NCBI GenBank assembly: GCA_031552185.1
Contig: JAVBMU010000034.1
Coordinates: 1 to 30,526, forward strand
Length of the DNA: 30,526 nt
Origin: JAVBMU01 sp031552185
GTDB taxonomy: Bacteria > Actinomycetota > Actinomycetes > Actinomycetales > Cellulomonadaceae
Direction of reading: 5' to 3'
Of the stretch, positions 25,121 through 30,526 are shown piece by piece. The notes beneath the pieces were generated by a model. It was not told the DNA's origin. It did no database searches and worked only from the letters and a program-made list of their open reading frames with translations. The position numbers were made by a program, and so were the translations under genes. The first letter of the stretch is position 1, and every line of letters begins with the position of its first letter.

Positions 25121-26535
25121 TCGGCTCCGGCGGCTTCTCGGACGTCTTCCTGTACCAACAGCGGCGTCCGAGCCGCCGGGTCGCGGTGAAGGTGTTGCTC
25201 GACCACTGGTCGGACGACGTGCAGCGCGAGGCGTTCGACGCCGAGGCGGAGTTGCTCGCCCGGCTGTCCACGCATCCGTCGATCGTGACGATGTACGAGG
25301 CAGGCCTCGCTGCCGACGGACGGCCGTACCTGGCCATGGAGTACTGCTCCCGGCCGAGCATGGGCGCGCGCTTCCGGACCGAGCGGATCGCGGTGCCGGA
25401 GGCGCTGCGCGTCGCGGTCCAGATCGCCGGTGCAGTCGAGACCGCGCACCGCGCGGGCATCCTGCACCGGGACATCAAGCCGGCGAACATCCTCATCACC
25501 GATTACGGCCACCCCGTCCTGACGGACTTCGGCATCTCCGGGACCCTCGACGGCGCGGTCCTGGCCCAGGGGATGTCGGTCCCGTGGTCGCCGCCCGAGT
25601 TCTTCGAGTCGGCACCGCACGGCGGGGTGGGCTCCGACGTGTGGGCGCTCGCCGCCACGCTGTACTCCCTGCTTGCGGGCCGGTCGCCGTTCGAGGTGGT
25701 CGGCGGCCCGAACAGTAATGCCGACCTGATCGCGCGGATCAGCCACGACGCGCTGCCCTCGATCGAGCGCTCGGATGTGCCCCGCGAGTTGGAGCGGGTG
25801 CTCGCCACGGCCATGGCCAAGACGCCGGGCAGGCGCTATCCGCGCATGATCGACTTTGCGCGCGCGCTGCAGCGGATCCAGGGCGTGCTTGCGCTCGCCG
25901 TGACGCCGGTCGACCTGGTGGAGGACGTGGACCCCGGCGCCGCCGACGACGACCGATTCGGCGACGTCGAGTCCGACGCGGGCACCCGGCTGCGGCGTGT
26001 CGTCACGATCGACCCGCTGGGCGGCCCGTCGCCCGGCCGGCCCGCCGGCGGCGGCCGCGACCCGGCGGCCGCAGCCGCCCGGGGGAGCGCCGAGCCCGGC
26101 GCGTCGCCGCGGACGGGCCTCTGGCTCGCGGTGGCCGGGTCGGTCGTCGTCGGCGCGGTGATCGGCGGCGCGATCCTGCTCCACACCGAGGCGGACCGGA
26201 GCGGGTCCGAGCCGACATCGGCGGCCCGGCCGGTCGGCGGCATCGAGGGCCTGGTGTTGCCCGTCGTCGCGCTCGCCGGGCACTACGACGACGCCGTCGG
26301 CGCCGTCGTCTTCACGTGGCGCTCGGACCCCCGGGACCGATCGGACAACACCTACGCGTGGCGGGTGGTGGACAGCGCGGCGGGCGCCGACCAGCCTGCC
26401 GCGGCCTACGCACAATGCGCCGAGCCGCGGGCGTCGGTCCCCGCGGAGCCCGGAACCCCCGTCTGCATCGAGGTGGTCGCGGTCCACTCGGGGCAGTATT
26501 CCTACGAGCCGGTCAGGACGTGCGTCACGCCATGA
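25055..26535 (+). CDS. Membrane Ser/Thr protein kinase without PASTA domains; 5' end irregular
   Basis: This is a Hanks-type kinase followed by one membrane helix and a small outer domain. Kinase motifs by position are: glycine loop GSGGFSDV (25123-25146), VAVK with the catalytic Lys at 25189, HRDIKPAN (25465 on), DFGISGTLDG (25525 on) and SVPWSPPEFF before the SDVWALAATLYSLL helix. The membrane helix GLWLAVAGSVVVGAVIGGAI lies at 26116-26181. The outer part of about 110 residues (VVFTWRSD, YAWRVVD, two Cys) resembles a divergent FN3-like fold. The first in-frame standard start is GTG 25186, which would delete the glycine loop and cannot be the true one. The start given here assumes a -1 shift near 25071-25076. 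Corresponds to pkb2 of the PFNA cluster. Confidence 0.82.
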
Positions 26536-27236
26536 ACGAATTGGCCATCGACTTTTGCGGCGAGCTCTTCTACCCGAGCCCTGACGGGGCGCCGTTCGGC
26601 ATCGGCCGCGAGGGCACGATCGCCATCGACGACAACCCGTACCTGCACCGGCGATTCCTCCAGGTGCAGCGCGAACACGAGCTGTGGTGGCTCGTCAACG
26701 TCGGCTCGCTCATCTCGGCCACGGTCTGCGACTCCGGCGGCGGAGTGCAGTCCTGGTTGTCGCCGGGCAATCGACTGCCGATCGTCACCTCGACCACGCT
26801 GATCGTCTTCACCGCCGGTCCGACCACCTACGAACTGATCGCCCGGCTCGCGGACGCCCCCTACGGCGAAATCCGGGCCGAGGTACCGGCCGGCGGGGCG
26901 ACCACCATCGGGGCGATCACCTTCACCGTTTCCCAGCGCCGGCTCATCGTCGCGCTGTGTGAGCCGATGCTGCGTCGGGAGGGGACCGGCCTGTCGGAGA
27001 TCCCGTCCTCCGCCGCGGCCGCCGCCCGGCTGGGTTGGACCACGACCCGGTTCAACCGCAAGCTGGACAACGTCTGCGAGAAACTCGACCGGATCGGCGT
27101 CCGCGGCCTGCGCGGCGGCCCCAAGGAGCACGCGACCAACCGCCGCGCCCGGCTGGTCGAGTACGCCGTCGCCTCCCGCCTGGTCACGTGGGAGGACCTG
27201 AGTCTGCTCACCATCGCGGCGGACGACGACGACTGA
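26532..27236 (+). CDS. Small protein with a degenerate FHA-like N-terminus and a winged-helix-like C-terminus
   Basis: The gene encodes 234 soluble residues; I do not know a named family for it. Residues about 15-100 look like an FHA beta-sandwich. FGIGREGTIAIDDNPYLHRR aligns with the Gly-Arg and His positions, but the Ser of Ser-x-x-His is replaced, and NVGS stands where Asn-Gly is expected. Phosphothreonine binding may therefore be lost or altered. Residues about 134-215 (SQRRLIVALCEPMLRREG, IPSSAAAAARLGWTTTRF, NRKLDNVCEKLDRIGVRGLR) read as a helix-turn-helix or winged helix with a basic patch. The ATG overlaps the kinase stop (ATGA), so it is the last gene of the operon and probably an output or scaffold of the kinase. 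DNA binding is inferred, not shown. Confidence 0.72.
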   Translation: MNELAIDFCGELFYPSPDGAPFGIGREGTIAIDDNPYLHRRFLQVQREHELWWLVNVGSLISATVCDSGGGVQSWLSPGNRLPIVTSTTLIVFTAGPTTYELIARLADAPYGEIRAEVPAGGATTIGAITFTVSQRRLIVALCEPMLRREGTGLSEIPSSAAAAARLGWTTTRFNRKLDNVCEKLDRIGVRGLRGGPKEHATNRRARLVEYAVASRLVTWEDLSLLTIAADDDD

Positions 27237-27475
27237 ACTCGCGGACTCTCGCGGGCCTTGTCGGCGCTCGCGGGGGCTTCGCCGGCCGCGTGCCATGTGG
27301 GAGGACCGTCGGCAAGGCGTCCCCGGCGCTCGTGGGCTTCGCCGTCGAGCCGAAAGTACAATCGTTGCAGGCGCTGCGTCGAGCTGCCCGCCGCACGTGC
27401 CCACGCCGGGTGGTGGGCCGGGAGCGCCGGCGTCGGCGATGAAGTGAAGACACCTCAACGGAAGGCAACCGGTTC
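27237..27475 (+). other. Intergenic region with short repeats between the kinase operon and fprA
   Basis: No gene is seen. CTCGCGG occurs three times (27238, 27248, 27267). A longer imperfect direct repeat of the form CGGCGCTCG(C/T)GG..GCTTCGCCG occurs at 27262-27284 and 27324-27344. Each copy can fold into a 5-bp CGGCG/CGCCG stem. The pair could be a weak transcription end for the upstream operon or part of fprA control. There is no T-tract. Confidence 0.5.
27357..27362 (+). promoter_or_regulatory. fprA: Possible -10 element for fprA
   Basis: TACAAT is five of six matches to the -10 consensus and stands in a locally AT-richer stretch (GAAAGTACAATCG). No good -35 is found at 16-18 bases; GGGCTT at 27334-27339 is the best-placed hexamer. 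Transcription from here would give a leader of about 110 bases before the GTG at 27476. Confidence 0.3.
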
Positions 27476-28873
27476 GTGACCAGCCCACGTCCACTGCGAG
27501 TCGCCATTGTCGGAGCGGGACCCGCCGGGATCTACGCGGCGGACATCCTGTCCAAATCCGGCCTCCGGGTCGGCATCGACCTGTTCGAGCGACTGCCGGC
27601 GCCGTTCGGTCTCGTGCGCTACGGCGTCGCGCCCGACCACCCCCGGATCAAGCAGATCATGCTCGCGTTGCAGAAGATCCTGGAGCGCGGGGACATCCGG
27701 CTGATCGCCAACGTCGACTACGGCGTCGATCTCAAGCTGGACGACCTGCGCCAGTTCTATGACGCCGTGATCTTCGCCACGGGCGCGATCCGCGACGCTG
27801 CGCTGCCCGTCCCGGGGATCGACCTGCCGGGTTCGTTCGGGGCGGCCGACTTCGTCTCCTGGTACGACGGGCACCCGGACGTCCCCCGGAGCTGGCCGTT
27901 GACCGCGCGGCACGTCGCGGTGCTCGGCGCGGGGAATGTGGCCCTCGACGTCGCCCGGATCCTCGCGAAGCACGCCGAGGATCTGCTGCCGACCGACGTG
28001 CCGGCGAACGTGTACGAGGTGCTCGCGGCGTCGCCCGTCACGGATGTCCACGTCTTCGCCCGGCGCGGCCCGGCCCAGGTGAAGTTCTCGCCGCTGGAAC
28101 TGCGCGAACTCGGCCACGTGCGCGACGTGGACATGGTCGTCTACCCGGAGGACTACGACTTCGACGAGGGATCGATGGCCGCGATCAATTCCTCGAACCA
28201 GACCAAGCAAGTGGTCAAGACCCTGACCGACTGGACCCTGAACGACCCCGAAGCCAACACCGCCTCGCGCCGGATCCACCTGCACTTCCTCCACGCGCCG
28301 GTCGAGATCCTCGGCTCGGAGACGGTGACCGGCCTGCGCACGGAACGGACCCGGCTCAACGGCGACGGCACGGTCAGCGGCACCGGCGAGTTTCACGACT
28401 GGCCCGTCGAGGCCGTCTACCGGGCGGTCGGGTACTTCGGCTCGCCGCTCGCCGAGGTCCCGTTCGACGAACTCAAGGGCGTGATTCCGAACCGGGAGGG
28501 GCGCGTCGTCGACATCGACGGCCGGCACCTGCCCGGGGTGTACGCGACGGGCTGGATCAAGCGTGGGCCGGTCGGGCTGATCGGCCACACCAAGTCCGAC
28601 GCGTCCGAGACGGTCCGGCACCTGGTCGAGGACGTGACGGGCGCCGTCGACGGCGCGCCGGGGGATCTCGACGGCGGGCGGGTGGCCCCGCAGCCGGCGC
28701 CCGACGCCGTCCTCGCCTTCCTGCGCGACCGCCGGGTCGAGCACGTGGAATGGTCGGGCTGGGAGTTGCTCGACGCCTACGAGCAGATGCTCGGCGCCGC
28801 GCAGGGCCGCGAACGGATCAAGGTGGTCCCGCGCGAGGAGATGCTCAGCGCCTCGCGCGGCCGCGCGGGCTGA
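27476..28873 (+). CDS. fprA: Ferredoxin/adrenodoxin-type NADP+ reductase (FprA family)
   Basis: The gene encodes a 465-residue flavoprotein that moves electrons between NADPH and ferredoxin, for example to supply cytochromes P450 or Fe-S enzymes. The FAD-binding motif VAIVGAGPAGIYAADIL is at residues 9-25. The stretch LPAPFGLVRYGVAPDHP is the family signature. The NADP motif VAVLGAGNVALDVARIL is near residue 150, with FARRGPAQVKFSPLELREL after it. The end motif GVYATGWIKRGPVGLIGHTK is the conserved FAD-contacting segment. The length is usual for FprA or adrenodoxin reductase. GGAAGG at 27460-27465 lies 10 bases before the GTG. It stands alone, with 239 bases upstream and 146 downstream. Confidence 0.95.
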   Translation: MTSPRPLRVAIVGAGPAGIYAADILSKSGLRVGIDLFERLPAPFGLVRYGVAPDHPRIKQIMLALQKILERGDIRLIANVDYGVDLKLDDLRQFYDAVIFATGAIRDAALPVPGIDLPGSFGAADFVSWYDGHPDVPRSWPLTARHVAVLGAGNVALDVARILAKHAEDLLPTDVPANVYEVLAASPVTDVHVFARRGPAQVKFSPLELRELGHVRDVDMVVYPEDYDFDEGSMAAINSSNQTKQVVKTLTDWTLNDPEANTASRRIHLHFLHAPVEILGSETVTGLRTERTRLNGDGTVSGTGEFHDWPVEAVYRAVGYFGSPLAEVPFDELKGVIPNREGRVVDIDGRHLPGVYATGWIKRGPVGLIGHTKSDASETVRHLVEDVTGAVDGAPGDLDGGRVAPQPAPDAVLAFLRDRRVEHVEWSGWELLDAYEQMLGAAQGRERIKVVPREEMLSASRGRAG

Positions 28874-28915
28874 CCGGCTCCACCTTGCGCCCGGGCGTCG
28901 ACCCGGCACGATGGG

Positions 28916-28941
28916 GAACGCGCCCCGGCTGTGGCGCGTTC
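28916..28941 (+). terminator. Perfect 9-bp hairpin after fprA
   Basis: Arms GAACGCGCC (28916-28924) and GGCGCGTTC (28933-28941) are exact reverse complements around an 8-base loop, 42 bases after the fprA stop. No T-tract follows, as in many high-GC actinobacterial terminators, so this is a candidate only. A second GC-only stem (28958-28965 with 28974-28981) follows. Confidence 0.45.
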
Positions 28942-28989
28942 TGCACGTAGGGACCTCGCGCGCGGTCCGCGTCCCGCGCGCCGAAGGAC

Positions 28990-29001
28990 CCGAACGTTCG
29001 G
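28990..29001 (+). promoter_or_regulatory. 12-bp palindrome upstream of htpX
   Basis: CCGAACGTTCGG is a perfect palindrome 19 bases before the htpX GTG, just before the ribosome-binding site. It overlaps a longer stem, CGCCGAA (28979-28985) with TTCGGCG (28997-29003). It could be an operator or an RNA structure limiting translation. It does not match the HAIR or CIRCE heat-shock elements. Confidence 0.35.
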
Positions 29002-29019
29002 CGAGGCGAGGAGGACGGT

Positions 29020-29898
29020 GTGGGTCGCCACCATTTCAACGGGCTGAAGACCGCCGCGTTGTTCGGCGTAATGTGGGCCGTGATCCTCGGGATCTGGGCT
29101 CTGTTCGGGGCGCGGGCGAGCATGCTGTGGGTCTTCGTCGCGATCGGGTTGGTGACCACGGCCTGGGGCTACTGGAACTCCGACAAGATCGCGATCAAGG
29201 CGATGCACGCCTACCCGGTCTCGGAGCTCGAGCAACCCGCGATGTACCGGATCGTGCGGGAGCTCTCGACGGCGGCCCGCCAGCCGATGCCGCAGCTCTA
29301 CGTATCCCCGACGCAGGCCCCCAACGCCTTTGCCACCGGTCGCAGCCCCCGCAAGGCGGCGGTCTGCTGCACCGAGGGCATCCTCGCGCTCCTGGACGAG
29401 CGCGAGCTGCGCGGGGTGCTCGGGCACGAGCTGATGCACGTGTACAACCGGGACATCCTGACGTCGTCCGTCGCCGGGGCGCTGGCCGGCGTCATCACCT
29501 CCCTGGCCCAGTTCGCGCTGTTCTTCGGCGGCGGTGACCGGCGGGAGGGCGGCAACCCCATCGCGGCGCTCGCGATGGCGCTGCTCGCCCCGTTCGCGGC
29601 CATGCTGATCCAGTTGGGCATCTCGCGGACCCGCGAGTACGACGCCGACGAGGACGGCGCGAAGCTGACCGGCGATCCGCGGGCGCTCGCCTCGGCCCTG
29701 CGCAAGCTCGAGAGCGGCACCAAGCGCGCGCCCCTGCCCCAGACGAACCAGCTCGTGGACGTCTCGCACCTGATGATCGCGAACCCATTCCGCGGCGCGG
29801 GCATGGCCAAGCTGTTCTCGACCCACCCGCCGATGGCGGACCGGATCCAGCGGCTCGAGCAGATGGCCCAGTCGGGCGGTGGGCTGACGCTGTACTGA
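29020..29898 (+). CDS. htpX: HtpX-type membrane zinc metalloprotease
   Basis: The gene encodes a 292-residue M48-family protease that degrades damaged membrane proteins with its active site facing the cytoplasm. Two helices at about residues 9-48 (LKTAALFGVMWAVILGIWAL onward) are followed by the core. The zinc motif is H136-E137-L-M-H140 in VLGHELMHVYNRDIL. The third ligand is Glu206 in SRTREYDADEDGAKLTGDP. Two further hydrophobic segments lie between (SSVAGALAGVITSLAQFALF and NPIAALAMALLAPFAAMLI). Size and order are standard. The GTG at 29020 has AGGAGG five bases upstream. HtpX is commonly stress-induced. The palindrome upstream is a possible control site. Confidence 0.95.
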   Translation: MGRHHFNGLKTAALFGVMWAVILGIWALFGARASMLWVFVAIGLVTTAWGYWNSDKIAIKAMHAYPVSELEQPAMYRIVRELSTAARQPMPQLYVSPTQAPNAFATGRSPRKAAVCCTEGILALLDERELRGVLGHELMHVYNRDILTSSVAGALAGVITSLAQFALFFGGGDRREGGNPIAALAMALLAPFAAMLIQLGISRTREYDADEDGAKLTGDPRALASALRKLESGTKRAPLPQTNQLVDVSHLMIANPFRGAGMAKLFSTHPPMADRIQRLEQMAQSGGGLTLY

Positions 29899-29909
29899 GC
29901 CGGACCCCG

Positions 29910-30526
29910 TCACCAACGGATGCCGAAGCCGGCCAGGACCGCGACGGCCGCGAGGAGCCCGACGACGCTCGGCACCGCGAGCCCGATCCGACGGACCGCG
30001 TCGCTCGGCTCCGGCGCGGCGCCGCGGCGGGCCGCTTCGATGGCCGCCGCGGCCGCGGGCGGAGTCGGTGCGTCGCGCAGAATCGGCGGGGTTCGGCGGT
30101 CCACGGTCAGGATCAGCGCGTCCTCGCCGCCCTCCGCGTTGTCGTTGCGCACCCGGACCGCGAGGGTGGTGGCGTCGGCGGCCACGGACCGGACCAGCGC
30201 CCACGGCACGAGCCAGACGAAGACCATCGCCCGGTGCGCGATTCCCCGCGGGCTCAGGGACAACACGGGCAGCGCCTTGCCCGCCCAGGCGGAGCAGAGA
30301 GTCAGGGCACCCAGGGCGAACCAGAGCGCCTGGAACACGTTCGCCTCGGGCGCCAGCCAGTGGGCGACCGCGAACAGCACGGGAAGCATCGCCGCCGGTG
30401 CCCACCGGCCCGTGGCCTGAGCCGCGGCGGCGGCCCGGTCATCGGCGGCCGCCCAGAACCGCGCCCAGGCGCCGCCCGGCCGCGGCGCAGGGATCGTCGG
30501 CCGGCCGCCCGGGCCCGCCCGGCCGG
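29910..30526 (-). CDS. Uncharacterised membrane protein (5' end beyond the window)
   Basis: The frame is open from its stop at 29910 to the right edge, so the N-terminus is probably missing. The first in-window ATG (complement of 30387-30389) would start inside what reads as a continuous protein (RPGGAWARFWAAADDRAAAA before it). It has two or three hydrophobic segments, around MLPVLFAVAHW, ALWFALGALTLCSAWAG and FVWLVPWALVRSVA. A beta-rich middle with ALILTVDRRTPP follows, and the end is a helix, IGLAVPSVVGLLAAVAVLAG, with a FGIRW terminus. I do not recognise a family. It converges on htpX with 11 bases between the two stops. Confidence 0.6.
   Translation of the reverse strand, partial: GRAGPGGRPTIPAPRPGGAWARFWAAADDRAAAAAQATGRWAPAAMLPVLFAVAHWLAPEANVFQALWFALGALTLCSAWAGKALPVLSLSPRGIAHRAMVFVWLVPWALVRSVAADATTLAVRVRNDNAEGGEDALILTVDRRTPPILRDAPTPPAAAAAIEAARRGAAPEPSDAVRRIGLAVPSVVGLLAAVAVLAGFGIRW

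Noticed and set aside
25186..26535. Kinase starting at GTG 25186
   Set aside because: This would remove the glycine loop that is clearly encoded just upstream in the same frame (25123-25146), leaving a kinase unable to hold ATP normally.
1..30526. Mobile element or prophage
   Set aside because: No transposase, integrase, terminal inverted repeats or shift in base composition was noticed. All genes look like ancestral actinobacterial chromosome content.

Overview
The window is dense, very GC-rich DNA (C or G at most third codon positions). It carries GTG starts, 4-base start/stop overlaps and proteins with Ala/Pro/Gly-rich linkers, all typical of a high-GC Gram-positive actinobacterium. I cannot name the genus. 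Nearly everything is read on the + strand. Only the last, incomplete gene is on the - strand.

Region 1 (1-10250) is the distal half of a respiratory complex I operon in standard actinobacterial order: the end of nuoG, then nuoH, I, J, K, L, M and N. A long-chain polyprenyl diphosphate synthase gene follows, coupled to nuoN by a GTGA overlap. Complex I reduces menaquinone in these bacteria and the synthase probably makes the menaquinone side chain, so the enzyme and its substrate supply are probably co-expressed. NuoN carries an unusual insert of about 80 residues with a 15-bp tandem repeat.

Region 2 (10453-27236) is a tightly packed operon for an envelope and Ser/Thr-phosphorylation system. 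Its genes are: a 2027-residue N-terminally anchored surface protein with a propeller-like head, about 11 cadherin/Ig-like domains, about 5 FN3 domains and a Cys-containing end; a MoxR AAA+ ATPase; a DUF58 protein; a TgpA-like membrane transglutaminase-fold protein whose catalytic Cys position is Asp; a zinc-ribbon/RDD/FHA membrane protein; a PP2C phosphatase; a zinc-ribbon/FHA adaptor; a membrane Ser/Thr kinase without PASTA domains; and a small protein that looks like a degenerate FHA domain joined to a winged helix. The gene set matches the 'PFNA' cluster reported in bifidobacteria (pkb2, fn3, aaa-atp, duf58, tgm, prpC), here with extra FHA and putative DNA-binding members. The kinase, phosphatase and phosphothreonine readers imply a closed signalling loop. 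The MoxR/DUF58/transglutaminase-like trio probably assembles or remodels the giant surface protein.

The sharpest anomaly is the 5' end of the kinase gene. The frame encoding the glycine loop is open back to the stop codon of the upstream FHA gene but has no ATG, GTG or TTG start. A GTG just after that stop lies in another frame and would need a -1 shift at a run of six C. This could be a base missing from the sequence, a real frameshift mutation, a programmed frameshift or leaky stop, or a non-standard start.

Region 3 (27237-30526) holds a separate FprA-type ferredoxin/adrenodoxin reductase gene, a hairpin, a 12-bp palindrome, an htpX membrane protease gene, and a convergent membrane-protein gene that runs off the right edge.
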